DNA from: Pseudomonas laurylsulfatiphila
GTDB lineage: Bacteria > Pseudomonadota > Gammaproteobacteria > Pseudomonadales > Pseudomonadaceae
NCBI RefSeq assembly: GCF_002934665.1
Contig: NZ_NIRS01000005.1
Location: 372,001 to 436,000 of the forward strand
Reading direction: 5' to 3'
Length of the DNA: 64,000 nt
This document shows, one piece after another, positions 1-8,952 of this stretch. Both the position numbers and the translations under genes were made by a program. The first letter of the stretch is position 1, and the number at the start of each line of letters is the position of its first letter. Below the pieces are notes generated by a model. The model made no database searches. It was not told where the DNA came from and worked only from the letters and a program-made list of their open reading frames with translations.

Positions 1-21
1 CGAGCAGGCTCGCTCCCACAG
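1..21. repeat. REP element, right half only
   Basis: The window opens inside the distal arm of a REP palindrome of the type GGAGCGAGCCTGCTCG. The proximal arm lies outside the window. It sits just downstream of the 3' end of gcvP. Confidence 0.7.
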
Positions 22-43
22 GGGTTATGTATTGCCTGGGAGG

Positions 44-2917
44 TCAACGGTAGTCGTCGACCGGCACACACGCACAAAACAGGTTCCGATCCCCATACAC
101 ATTGTCCACCCGGTTCACCACCGGCCAGTATTTGTGAGCCTTGGTATGCGCGTCCGGCGTGACGGCTTGCTCGATGCTGTACGGCCGCTCCCACACGCCG
201 GTGATATCGGCCAGCGTATGCGGCGCACCTTTCAACGGGTTTTCCTCAGCCGGCCAGTTACCGTTCTGCACCTCGTTGATTTCTGCGCGGATGCTCAGCA
301 TTGCGCCGATAAACCTGTCCAGCTCCGCTTTCGATTCACTTTCGGTCGGTTCGACCATCAGCGTCCCCGGCACCGGGAACGACATGGTCGGGGCATGGAA
401 GCCGTAGTCCATCAGGCGTTTGGCGACGTCCTCTTCAGTGATGCCGGTCAACACCTTGAGCGGTCGCAGGTCGAGGATGCATTCGTGGGCCACCCGTTCG
501 TTGCGTCCGGTGTACAGCACCGGAAAGGCACCGGACAAATGCCGCGCCAGGTAATTCGCAGCCAGGATCGCCACTTCGCTGGCGTCCGCCAGTTGCGGCC
601 CCATCATGGCGATGTACATCCAGCTGATCGGCAGAATGCTTGCGCTGCCCCAGGGCGCCGCGCTGACGGCGCCATTTTGCGGCTGCGGCCCGTCGATCGG
701 AACCACCGGATGGTTGGCCACGAACGGCGCCAGATGTGCCCTAACACCAATCGGCCCCATGCCCGGACCGCCGCCACCATGGGGAATGCAGAAAGTCTTG
801 TGCAGGTTCATGTGCGAGACATCGGCGCCAATATCCGCCGGCCGCGCCAGCCCGACCTGGGCGTTGAGGTTGGCGCCATCCATGTACACCTGTCCGCCGT
901 GATGGTGGATCACTTCACAGATTTCGCTGATGCCTTCTTCATACACGCCATGGGTCGAAGGATAGGTCGCCATCAGGCAGGCGAGTTTCTCGGCGGCCTG
1001 CGCGGCTTTTTCCTTGAGGTCATCCAGGTCTACGTTGCCGGCCTCGTCACACTCGACGATCACCACGCGCATCCCGGCCATTTGCGCCGACGCGGGATTG
1101 GTGCCGTGCGCCGACGAAGGAATCAGGCAAATATCGCGGCCGCCCTGTTGCCGGCTCTCATGGTATTTGCGGATCGCCAGCAGCCCGGCGTATTCGCCTT
1201 GGGCACCGGAGTTGGGCTGCATGCAGATGGCATCGAAACCGGTGATCGCGCACAACCAGCGCTCCAGTTCCTCGATCATCAGCCCGTACCCGGCGGCCTG
1301 CTCCTTCGGCACGAACGGGTGCAGATTGGCGAACTGCGGCCAGGTGATCGGGATCATCTCGCTGGTGGCGTTGAGCTTCATGGTGCAGGAGCCCAGCGGG
1401 ATCATCGATTGATTGAGCGCCAGGTCCTTGTTTTCCAGTTGCTTGAGGTAGCGCAGCATCTCGGTTTCGCTGTGATGGGCGCTGAACACCGGATGACGCA
1501 GATAAGGTGAAGTTCGCAGCAACCCTTGGGGAATTCCACCAGGCAGGACTTCGGCATCCAGGTCCTCGATACTGAGCCCGTGATCGGCCCCGAGAAACAC
1601 GTCGAACAGCTTCGCCACGGTGGTTTCGTCGCAGGCCTCGTCAAGGCTCAAGCCCAGTTGGCCGCGCCCGAGAATGCGCAGGTTGATCTGCGCGGCCCGG
1701 GCACTTTCGATGATCGCGGTCTGGGTTCCGCCGACCTCCAGCGTCAGGGTGTCGAAGAAGTGCCGGTTGACCCGGGTGATACCCTTGCGCTCGAGCCCGG
1801 CGGCCAGGATGCAGGTCAGCCGGTGAACCCGCTGGGCGATTCGCCTGAGCCCTTCCGGGCCGTGGTAGACCGCATAGAAACTGGCGATATTGGCCAGCAG
1901 CACCTGGGCCGTGCAGATGTTGGAGTTGGCCTTCTCCCGGCGGATATGTTGCTCGCGGGTTTGCAGGGCCATGCGCAGGGCGGTGTTGCCCCGTGCATCT
2001 TTCGAAACACCGATGATCCGCCCGGGAATCGCCCGTTTGTACTCATCGCGGCTGGCAAAAAAGGCCGCATGCGGCCCGCCGTAGCCCATGGGCACGCCAA
2101 ATCGCTGGGACGAGCCGAACACTACATCGGCGCCCAGTTCACCCGGCGGGGTCAGCAGCAACAGGCTCAGCAAATCCGTGGCGACACAGGCCAGGGCCTG
2201 TTGCGCGTGCAGGTGATCGATCAATGGCTGCAGGTCGTGGATCTCGCCGTGGGTGTCAGGGTATTGCAGCAGCGCACCGAACACCTGGTGCTGCTTCAAG
2301 TTATCCACAGCATCGACGATCAGCTCGAAGCCGAAACCTTCGGCGCGGGTCTGCACCACGGAAATGGTTTGCGGGTGGCAGTTTTCGTCGACAAAGAACA
2401 GGTTGCTTTTGGACTTGGCGACCCGCTTGGCCAGGGCCATCGCTTCCGCCGCGGCGGTGGCCTCATCCAGCAGCGAGGCGTTGGCCAACTCCAGGCCGGT
2501 CAGGTCGATGGTCAATTGCTGGAAGTTCAGCAGCGCTTCGAGCCGCCCTTGGGCGATCTCCGGTTGATAGGGTGTGTATGCGGTGTACCAGCCGGGATTT
2601 TCCAGCACGTTACGTAGAATCACCGCCGGCGTGAGGGTACCGTGGTAGCCCATGCCGATCAGGCTGGTCCAGACCTGGTTCTGCTCGGCATAACCGCGCA
2701 GCTTGGCCAACGCAGCCTCTTCATCGAGCGCCGGGGGCAGGTCCAGCGCCCGGTTGAGGCGGATGCCCGGCGGCACCGTTTGCTCGATCAATTCGACCCG
2801 GCTGCCCAGGCCGAGGCTATCGAGCATCGCCTGTTGCTCGGCGGCATCGGGTCCTAGGTGGCGGCGCAGAAAGGCATTGGGGTCGTGTAACTGGCTCAGG
2901 GACGGCAACTGGGACAT
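44..2917 (-). CDS. gcvP: Glycine dehydrogenase (decarboxylating), P protein of the glycine cleavage system
   Basis: 957 residues, the usual length of the single-chain P protein. It decarboxylates glycine with pyridoxal phosphate and passes the aminomethyl group to the lipoyl arm of GcvH in the cytoplasm. The PLP-lysine motif NLHKTFCIPHGGGGPGMGP is present in the C-terminal half, and the glycine-rich GSCTMKLNA segment is also seen. The start ATG follows an AGAGAG-like stretch. It is separated from gcvH and gcvT by an aminotransferase on the opposite strand, so the three gcv genes cannot form one simple transcript here. It corresponds to the gcvP1 locus of P. aeruginosa. Confidence 0.97.
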   Translation of the reverse strand: MSQLPSLSQLHDPNAFLRRHLGPDAAEQQAMLDSLGLGSRVELIEQTVPPGIRLNRALDLPPALDEEAALAKLRGYAEQNQVWTSLIGMGYHGTLTPAVILRNVLENPGWYTAYTPYQPEIAQGRLEALLNFQQLTIDLTGLELANASLLDEATAAAEAMALAKRVAKSKSNLFFVDENCHPQTISVVQTRAEGFGFELIVDAVDNLKQHQVFGALLQYPDTHGEIHDLQPLIDHLHAQQALACVATDLLSLLLLTPPGELGADVVFGSSQRFGVPMGYGGPHAAFFASRDEYKRAIPGRIIGVSKDARGNTALRMALQTREQHIRREKANSNICTAQVLLANIASFYAVYHGPEGLRRIAQRVHRLTCILAAGLERKGITRVNRHFFDTLTLEVGGTQTAIIESARAAQINLRILGRGQLGLSLDEACDETTVAKLFDVFLGADHGLSIEDLDAEVLPGGIPQGLLRTSPYLRHPVFSAHHSETEMLRYLKQLENKDLALNQSMIPLGSCTMKLNATSEMIPITWPQFANLHPFVPKEQAAGYGLMIEELERWLCAITGFDAICMQPNSGAQGEYAGLLAIRKYHESRQQGGRDICLIPSSAHGTNPASAQMAGMRVVIVECDEAGNVDLDDLKEKAAQAAEKLACLMATYPSTHGVYEEGISEICEVIHHHGGQVYMDGANLNAQVGLARPADIGADVSHMNLHKTFCIPHGGGGPGMGPIGVRAHLAPFVANHPVVPIDGPQPQNGAVSAAPWGSASILPISWMYIAMMGPQLADASEVAILAANYLARHLSGAFPVLYTGRNERVAHECILDLRPLKVLTGITEEDVAKRLMDYGFHAPTMSFPVPGTLMVEPTESESKAELDRFIGAMLSIRAEINEVQNGNWPAEENPLKGAPHTLADITGVWERPYSIEQAVTPDAHTKAHKYWPVVNRVDNVYGDRNLFCACVPVDDYR

Positions 2918-3071
2918 GACGGGCTCTCTCTTGACTGGCGCTCAGCGTCGATGCAACACGGTCAAACCAGCATAGCAGTCGATCTCCGCGTGGATGGCGT
3001 GGCGTCGTCGGCCAATCCGGCTCATCATGTCCGGCGCCTCTCTAATGTCCGCTGATCGGGTGAACGTATCC

Positions 3072-4211
3072 ATGAGCCAACTGCCGTTCCTGCCGTTTTC
3101 CAAACCCACCATCGATGAAGCCACGATCGCCGCTGTCGGTGACGTATTGCGCTCGGGCTGGATTACCAGCGGCCCCAAGGTCCAGGCCTTCGAAGCGCAA
3201 CTCTCGGAGTATTTTGGCGGGCGCCCGGTGCGCACCTTCAATTCCGGCACCTGCACCATGGAAATCGCCTTGCGTATTGCCGGGGTCGGGCCGGGCGATG
3301 AAGTGATCACCACGCCGATTTCCTGGGTGGCCACCGCCAACGTCATCCTGGAGGTCGGCGCCACCCCGGTGTTTGCCGACATCGACCCGGTGACGCGCAA
3401 TATCGATCTGGATCAACTGGAAGCAGCGATCACTCCACGCACCAAGGCCATCATCCCGGTGTACCTCGCCGGATTGCCCGTGGACATGACGCGTCTGTAC
3501 GCACTGGCGAAGAAGCACAGCCTGCGAATCGTCGAGGATGCGGCCCAGGCATTGGGCTCCAGCTGGAACGGCCAGCGCATTGGCTCGACCGGTGATTTCG
3601 TGTCCTTCAGTTTTCAGGCGAACAAAAACGTCACCTCCTCCGAAGGCGGTTGCCTGGTGCTGACTACGCCCGAAGAAGTGCGACTGGCAGAGAAATACCG
3701 GCTGCAGGGCGTTACCCGCAACGGCTTCGATGGCCTGGACGTCGACGTGCTGGGTGGCAAATTCAACATGACCGACGTCGCCGCAGCCATTGGCCTGGGG
3801 CAATTTGCTCATATCGAAGCCATCACCGCTCATCGCCGTGAGCTGGCCCAGCATTATTTCGCCTGCTTTGGCGAGGATTTCGAAGCGCAGTACGGAGCGC
3901 AACTGCCTCCGGCGGATTTCACCCACAGCAACTGGCATTTGTTCCAGCTGGTATTGCCGGAACGCACGGATGGCAAACCGGCACGGGCGACTTTCATGGA
4001 GCAGATGCAGGCTTTGGGTGTCGGGATCGGCTATCACTACCCGCCGATTCACCTGTTGAGTCTTTACCGCGAGCGCGGTTTCAAGGAGGGCATGTTCCCG
4101 GTCGCCGAGCGGGTCGGTCGGCTGATTGTCTCGCTGCCGATGTTCACCGCGATGAGCAAAGCCGATGTCGAGCGCTCGGTGGCGGCGGTGAAAGCAGTAC
4201 TCAAGCCTTGA
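3072..4211 (+). CDS. DegT/DnrJ/EryC1/StrS-family PLP aminotransferase
   Basis: 379 residues from the ATG at 3072 (MSQLPFLPFSKP). An in-frame ATG at 2994 would add 26 residues that do not look like the family. The fold-type I signature is complete: VEDAAQALGS before the PLP site and the Schiff-base Lys185 in FSFQANKNVTSSEGG. The family transaminates keto-sugar nucleotides such as UDP-4-keto-arabinose (ArnB-like). No sugar-nucleotide or glycan genes lie nearby, so the substrate is unknown. It is divergent from gcvP and inserted between gcvP and gcvH. Confidence 0.88.
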   Translation: MSQLPFLPFSKPTIDEATIAAVGDVLRSGWITSGPKVQAFEAQLSEYFGGRPVRTFNSGTCTMEIALRIAGVGPGDEVITTPISWVATANVILEVGATPVFADIDPVTRNIDLDQLEAAITPRTKAIIPVYLAGLPVDMTRLYALAKKHSLRIVEDAAQALGSSWNGQRIGSTGDFVSFSFQANKNVTSSEGGCLVLTTPEEVRLAEKYRLQGVTRNGFDGLDVDVLGGKFNMTDVAAAIGLGQFAHIEAITAHRRELAQHYFACFGEDFEAQYGAQLPPADFTHSNWHLFQLVLPERTDGKPARATFMEQMQALGVGIGYHYPPIHLLSLYRERGFKEGMFPVAERVGRLIVSLPMFTAMSKADVERSVAAVKAVLKP

Positions 4212-4219
4212 TCCACCCT

Positions 4220-4286
4220 TGTAGGAGCCGGCTTGCCGGCGATGGCGATTTAGAGGACGCCATCGCCGGCAAGCCGGCTCCTACAG
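4220..4286. repeat. REP doublet (GGAGCCGGCTTGCCGGC type), inverted pair
   Basis: Two copies of TGTAGGAGCCGGCTTGCCGG in inverted orientation, about 20 bp apart. The pair lies between the convergent aminotransferase and gcvH and can fold into one long hairpin, which may act as a transcript end for both. Confidence 0.88.
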
Positions 4287-4295
4287 GGGCGAGCA

Positions 4296-4679
4296 TTACT
4301 CGCCGATGGCGGCCTTGTAGCCGGCGGCATCCAGCAGTTTTTCCAGATCGGCGGTGTTGCTTGGCTTGAGCTTGAAGATCCACGCGCTGTACGGATCGGA
4401 GTTGAGCAGCTCAGGCTCAGCACTCAGCGCTTCGTTGACCGCGATCACTTCACCGGCAATCGGGGAGTAGATATCAGAAGCGGCTTTGACCGATTCAACG
4501 ACACCCGACTGATCACCGGCAGCAAACACGTTGCCAACTTCGGTCAGTTCGACGAACACCACATCACCCAGCGCTTCCTGCGCGTGATCGCTGATGCCCA
4601 CGGTGACGGTGCCATCGGCTTCCAGACGTGCCCATTCGTGACTTTCGGCAAAACGCAGGTCGGCAGGGATATTGCTCAT
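4296..4679 (-). CDS. gcvH: Glycine cleavage system H protein
   Basis: 127 residues, typical of the family. It carries aminomethyl groups between the P and T proteins on a lipoyl-lysine. The lipoylation motif is seen as ESVKAASD, with Lys65 as the modified residue. A GAGGA ribosome site precedes the ATG. It is 49 nt downstream of gcvT on the same strand and probably co-transcribed with it. The aminotransferase gene on the other strand separates it from gcvP. Confidence 0.97.
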   Translation of the reverse strand: MSNIPADLRFAESHEWARLEADGTVTVGISDHAQEALGDVVFVELTEVGNVFAAGDQSGVVESVKAASDIYSPIAGEVIAVNEALSAEPELLNSDPYSAWIFKLKPSNTADLEKLLDAAGYKAAIGE

Positions 4680-4728
4680 GTTCTGTGTCCTCAGGAAATT
4701 GTCAGCGGTAGTTAACCGCTGGAAAAGA

Positions 4729-5811
4729 TTAGATCAAGGTTTTGCCGTGGCGTACGAAGGTCGGTTTGACCACCCGGACCGGGTACCACTTGCCACGAAT
4801 TTCCACTTCAGCGCGGTCGGCAGTTGCCATCGGCACGCGCGCCAGTGCTATCGACTTGCTAAGCGTAGGAGAGAAACTACCACTGGTGATCTCCCCTTCG
4901 CCAACATCGGCGATGCGGACCACCTGATGAGCGCGTAAAACACCGCGCTCCTCAAGGACCAGACCGACCAGTTTGTGCTGTACACCAGCGGCTTGCTCGG
5001 CTTCCAGGGCCTTGCGCCCGATGAACTGCCGGGTGGCAGGTTCCCAGGCGATGGTCCAGGCCATATTGGAGGCCAGGGGTGAAACATCCTGCTGGATATC
5101 CTGACCGTAAAGGTTCATGCCGGCTTCGACCCGCAAGGTATCTCGCGCGCCAAGACCGATGGGAGAAATCCCGGCACCGACCAGATCGTTGAAGAACCCG
5201 GGCGCCTGATCCGCCGGCAGAATGATTTCCAGGCCGTCTTCGCCGGTATAACCGGTGCGCGCGATGAACCAGTCACCATCGGGCAGGCCTTCGAAGGGCT
5301 TGAGGAGCTGGATCAGGTTGCCACGGGACTGGTTGACCAGCTCGGCAATCTTTTGCCGGGCGTGAGGCCCCTGGATGGCCAGCATCGCCAACTCGGAACG
5401 CTCGCGAAGCTGCACGTCGAAACCGTCGAGATGCGCTTGCATCCAGGCCATGTCCTGATCGCGGGTGGAGGCGTTGACCACCAGGCGATAGCCCTCGTCG
5501 AGACGGTAGACGATCATGTCGTCGACGATGCCGCCCTGCTCGTTGAGCATGGTGCTGTACAACGCACGGCCGGGGCTGTGCAGGCGTTCGACATCATTGG
5601 CCAGCAAATGCTGAAGCCAGGCTTTGGCCTGGGGGCCGCCGACGTCGATAACGGTCATGTGGGATACATCGAAGACACCGCAATCGCGGCGCACCTGATG
5701 GTGTTCCTCGACCTGCGATCCATAATGCAGAGGCATGTCCCAACCGCCAAAATCGACCATCTTTGCGCCGAGCGCGAGATGAAGGTCATACAGAGGCGTA
5801 CGCTGTCCCAT
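4729..5811 (-). CDS. gcvT: Aminomethyltransferase, T protein of the glycine cleavage system
   Basis: 360 residues. It transfers the methylene group from aminomethyl-GcvH to tetrahydrofolate and releases ammonia. The N-terminal motif MVDFGGWDMPLHYGSQ and the folate-domain segment RTGYTGEDGLEI are typical. A strong AAGGAG site lies 7 nt before the ATG. It is the first gene of the gcvT-gcvH unit. No glycine riboswitch could be recognised in the 156 nt upstream. Confidence 0.97.
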   Translation of the reverse strand: MGQRTPLYDLHLALGAKMVDFGGWDMPLHYGSQVEEHHQVRRDCGVFDVSHMTVIDVGGPQAKAWLQHLLANDVERLHSPGRALYSTMLNEQGGIVDDMIVYRLDEGYRLVVNASTRDQDMAWMQAHLDGFDVQLRERSELAMLAIQGPHARQKIAELVNQSRGNLIQLLKPFEGLPDGDWFIARTGYTGEDGLEIILPADQAPGFFNDLVGAGISPIGLGARDTLRVEAGMNLYGQDIQQDVSPLASNMAWTIAWEPATRQFIGRKALEAEQAAGVQHKLVGLVLEERGVLRAHQVVRIADVGEGEITSGSFSPTLSKSIALARVPMATADRAEVEIRGKWYPVRVVKPTFVRHGKTLI

Positions 5812-5938
5812 GGGTTTCTCCTTCCGGGCGTGGCGAAGGTGCGGGCAAGTGCTGCACGGACTGAATGCCTTGAAACAAAAGGCCTTTAGCCGATTTCAGC
5901 TACCTGGTCTGTCAGACGGACCGCACCGAATGCCGCGC

Positions 5939-5967
5939 ATTGTAGCCGCAAGGTGTAGGACTGACAC
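5939..5967 (-). promoter_or_regulatory. Candidate sigma-70 promoter for gcvT-gcvH
   Basis: Reading on the minus strand, GTGTCA (4 of 6 matches to the -35 consensus) is followed 17 nt later by TACAAT (5 of 6 matches to -10). The predicted start is about 120 nt before the gcvT ATG. Sequence match only. Confidence 0.35.
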
Positions 5968-7608
5968 CTAGCTGTTTCGATGCGCTGAGCGCCGGATCAA
6001 TCCGATGACCGGCAGCAGCCCGACCAGCACTAGCGTCAACGCTGGCAAAGATGCCCTCGCCCACTCTCCTTCGCTGGTCATTTCAAAGATCCGCACCGCC
6101 AGCGTGTCCCAGCCAAACGGGCGCATCAGCAGGGTCGCGGGCATTTCCTTGAGCACGTCGACGAACACCAGCAGCGCCGCACTCAAGGTGCCGGGCAACA
6201 ACAACGGTAGATACACTTTGAAAAAAAGTCGTGGCCCACTGACGCCAAGGCTACGTGCCGCTTCGGGCAAAGATGGCCGTATACGCGCCAGGCTGCTTTC
6301 CAAGGGTCCGTAGGCCACCGCAATGAAGCGCACCAGATAGGCCAGCAACAACGCTGACAGACTACCCAGCAGCAGCGGCTTGCCCGCGCCACCGAGCCAG
6401 CTCGAGAGCGGGATCACCAGCTCGCGATCCAGGTAACTGAACGCCAGCATGATCGACACCGCCAGCACCGAGCCCGGCAAGGCGTAACCCAGGTTGGCCA
6501 GACTGACCCCGGAACGAATGACCCGGGTGGGCGCCAGGCGTCGGGCAAACGCCAGCAACAAGGCGACGCTGACGGTGATCAACGCCGCCATCGCCCCCAG
6601 GTACAAGGTATGGGCGATCAGCCCGGCGTAACGTTCGTCGAGATCGAAGCGCCCACGCTGCCAGAACCACACCATCAGTTGCAGCATTGGAATGACAAAG
6701 GCGCAGGCAAACACCAGCCCGCACCATGTCATGGCTGCCAGCGCCTTGACGCCTCGCAGGTGATACAGCGCCTTGACCCGTGGTCGCTCGTTGCCCGCCC
6801 GGTTGGCCCCGCGAGCACGCCGCTCGCCGTACAGCACAAGCATCACCACCAGCAGTAACAGGCTGGCCAGTTGCGCAGCGGAGGACAGGCTGAAAAAACC
6901 GTACCAGGTCTTGTAGATAGCCGTGGTGAAGGTATCGAAGTTGAACACCGACACTGCGCCGAAATCCGCCAGGGTTTCCATCAGCGCCAATGCCACGCCC
7001 GCTCCAATGGCTGGCCGCGCCATGGGCAGCGCTACCCGCCAGAACGCTTGCCAGGGCGATTGACCAAGGACCCGCGCCGCTTCCATCAGGCCTTTGCCCT
7101 GGGCGAGGAAGGCCGTGCGGGCCAGCAGATACACATAGGGATAGAAAACCAGCACCAGCACCACAATCACCCCGCCCGTGGAGCGCACGCGCGGCAGCCG
7201 CAGACCGCTGCCGAACCATTCTCGCAGCAGCGTCTGCACGGGCCCGGCAAAATCCAGCAGGCCGACGAAGACGAAGGCCAGCACATAGGCCGGGATCGCG
7301 AAGGGCAACATCAATGCCCAGTCCAGCCAGCGCCGGCCGGGGAATTCGCAAAGGCTGGTCAGCCAGGCAAGGCTGACACCCAACAGGGTGACACCCACAG
7401 CAACGCCAAGCACCAGCGTCAGTGTGTTGCCCAGCAAGCGCGGCATCTGCGTGTCCCACAGGTGGGACCAGATTTGAACGTCGATGGTTTGCCAGGAAAG
7501 CAGCAGGACGCTCAGGGGCAACAGGACCAGCGCAGCGATGGCGAAGACGACGGGATACCAGCGGCGTTGGGCGGGGTGGGCCAAGGAAAAGCTCTCTGGA
7601 TAAATCAA
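5968..7608 (-). CDS. Ferric iron ABC transporter permease (fused double domain)
   Basis: 546 residues with about 12 hydrophobic segments arranged as two binding-protein-dependent permease domains, as in AfuB/FbpB/SfuB proteins. EAA-loop segments are visible (EAARVLGQSPWQAFWRVALP in the first half; EAARSLGVSGPRLFFKVYLP in the second). It should form the whole membrane pore for the iron-binding protein encoded upstream. A REP pair in the 118-nt gap separates the two genes. No ATPase gene is adjacent, so the nucleotide-binding subunit must be encoded elsewhere. Confidence 0.92.
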   Translation of the reverse strand: MIYPESFSLAHPAQRRWYPVVFAIAALVLLPLSVLLLSWQTIDVQIWSHLWDTQMPRLLGNTLTLVLGVAVGVTLLGVSLAWLTSLCEFPGRRWLDWALMLPFAIPAYVLAFVFVGLLDFAGPVQTLLREWFGSGLRLPRVRSTGGVIVVLVLVFYPYVYLLARTAFLAQGKGLMEAARVLGQSPWQAFWRVALPMARPAIGAGVALALMETLADFGAVSVFNFDTFTTAIYKTWYGFFSLSSAAQLASLLLLVVMLVLYGERRARGANRAGNERPRVKALYHLRGVKALAAMTWCGLVFACAFVIPMLQLMVWFWQRGRFDLDERYAGLIAHTLYLGAMAALITVSVALLLAFARRLAPTRVIRSGVSLANLGYALPGSVLAVSIMLAFSYLDRELVIPLSSWLGGAGKPLLLGSLSALLLAYLVRFIAVAYGPLESSLARIRPSLPEAARSLGVSGPRLFFKVYLPLLLPGTLSAALLVFVDVLKEMPATLLMRPFGWDTLAVRIFEMTSEGEWARASLPALTLVLVGLLPVIGLIRRSAHRNS

Positions 7609-7628
7609 CGAAATGTACGTGAAACGCG

Positions 7629-7706
7629 AAAAGATCGCAGCCTTCGGCAGCTCCTACATCGGGTTGGTGATCACCCTGTAGGAGCTGCCGAAGGCTGCGA
7701 TCTTTT
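7629..7706. repeat. Repeat doublet of the GATCGCAGCCTTCGGCAG type
   Basis: Two inverted copies of AAAAGATCGCAGCCTTCGGC followed by AGCTCCTAC, separated by about 16 bp. This is a second family of intergenic palindrome, distinct from the GGAGCGAGC REP type. It lies between the iron permease and binding-protein genes. Confidence 0.85.
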
Positions 7707-7726
7707 GCTCTTTAAACCAGCAGGTG

Positions 7727-8731
7727 TCAGTTCCAGCCAGCCTTGTCCATTAGACGAATCGCCTCGGCCTGGCGCTTGCCAGCGATTTCCACAGGCAAGG
7801 TATCAGCGATGAACTTGCCCCATGCAGCGACTTCAGCCGATGGCTGCACGGCCGGGTTGGCCGGGAACTCCTGGTTCACGTCGGCAAAGATCTTCTGCGC
7901 TTCAGGCGTGGTCATCCACTCCACCAGGGCCTTGGCCGCTTCCGGGTGTGGCGCGTGTTGTGTCAGGCCGATACCCGACAGGTTGATGTGTACGCCACGG
8001 TCGGCCTGGTTCGGCCAGAACAGCTTCACCGGCAGGTCCGGCTTCTGCTTGTGCAGGCGGCCGTAGTAGTAGGTGTTGACGATGCCGACATCGCACTGGC
8101 CGGCATTGATCGCTTCGAGCACGGCGGTGTCGTCGGAGAATACGTCAGTGGACAGGTTCTTGACCCAACCCTTGAGGATTTCCTCGGTCTTGTCGGCGCC
8201 GTGCACTTCGATCATGGTCGCGGTCAGGGACTGGTTGTAGACCTTCTTCGCCGTACGCAGGCACAGGCGGCCTTCCCATTGCTTGTCGGCCAGTGCTTCG
8301 TAGGTGGTCAGTTCGCCCGGCTTCACACGGTCAGTGGAGTAGGCAATGGTCCGCGCCCGCAGGCTCAGGCCGGTCCAAGCGTGGGAGGCTGCCCGGTATT
8401 GCAGCGGAATGTTGGCGTCGATGGTTTTCGAGGTGAACGGCTGGAGGATGCCCATCTGCTCGGCTTGCCAGAGGTTGCCGGCATCGACGGTCAGCAGCAG
8501 GTCGGCCGGCGTATTCGCGCCCTCGGCCTTGAGCCGCTGCATCAGGGGCGCTTCCTTGTCGGTGATGAACTTCACCTTCACGCCGGTCTTGGCGGTGTAG
8601 GCATCGAATACTGGCTTGATCAGCTCGTCGATACGCGAGGAGTAGACCACCACCTCGTCAGCGGCCTGGACGGCGGTGCTGCCAATCAGGGTCAGGGCCA
8701 GTGCAGTCAGTAGACGCTTCGGTGCCAACAT
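7727..8731 (-). CDS. Periplasmic Fe(3+)-binding protein of an ABC transporter
   Basis: 334 residues from the ATG at 8731. The upstream in-frame extension to 8944 does not resemble the family. A signal peptide is clear (MLAPKRLLTALALTLIGSTA, cleavage near VQA-ADE). The mature protein begins EVVVYSSRIDELIKP like FbpA/FutA and contains the tyrosine run NTYYYGRLH that binds ferric iron in this family. It feeds the permease encoded downstream. A Fur-like site lies just upstream, consistent with iron control. Confidence 0.92.
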   Translation of the reverse strand: MLAPKRLLTALALTLIGSTAVQAADEVVVYSSRIDELIKPVFDAYTAKTGVKVKFITDKEAPLMQRLKAEGANTPADLLLTVDAGNLWQAEQMGILQPFTSKTIDANIPLQYRAASHAWTGLSLRARTIAYSTDRVKPGELTTYEALADKQWEGRLCLRTAKKVYNQSLTATMIEVHGADKTEEILKGWVKNLSTDVFSDDTAVLEAINAGQCDVGIVNTYYYGRLHKQKPDLPVKLFWPNQADRGVHINLSGIGLTQHAPHPEAAKALVEWMTTPEAQKIFADVNQEFPANPAVQPSAEVAAWGKFIADTLPVEIAGKRQAEAIRLMDKAGWN

Positions 8732-8765
8732 GGGAGCGGTCTCTCGATTGAAAAATGAGGCCAAA

Positions 8766-8780
8766 TGATAAGGACTCACA
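8766..8780 (-). promoter_or_regulatory. Candidate Fur box for the iron-binding protein gene
   Basis: TGATAAGGACTCACA matches the 7-1-7 Fur consensus TGATAATnATTATCA at 10 of 14 positions. It lies 35-49 nt upstream of the start codon, where a promoter would be expected. This is a match by eye only. Confidence 0.4.
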
Positions 8781-8861
8781 TTTAGCTTCTCAATCGAAGC
8801 TGGCGGCGGAGGAGTTACCGGATGTTGCACAAGCAGAAATTGAGGGCGAATGTGCCGCCGT

Positions 8862-8929
8862 CTTCGCGAGCAGGCTCGCCCCCACATTTGAAATGCATTC
8901 CAAGGTGGGAGCGAGCCTGCTCGCGAAGA
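8862..8929. repeat. REP doublet (GGAGCGAGCCTGCTCGC type)
   Basis: Inverted pair with arms CTTCGCGAGCAGGCTCGC and GCGAGCCTGCTCGCGAAG, in the gap between the iron-binding protein gene and the FAD hydroxylase gene. One arm has CCCCCACA in place of TCCCACA. Confidence 0.88.
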
Positions 8930-8952
8930 GGCCATCAGCCTCAATAGAGAAC

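Noticed and set aside
5812..5967. Possible glycine riboswitch before gcvT
   Set aside because: The conserved GGAGAG and GAAGAAACTCTCAGG-like elements are absent in the 156 nt leader.
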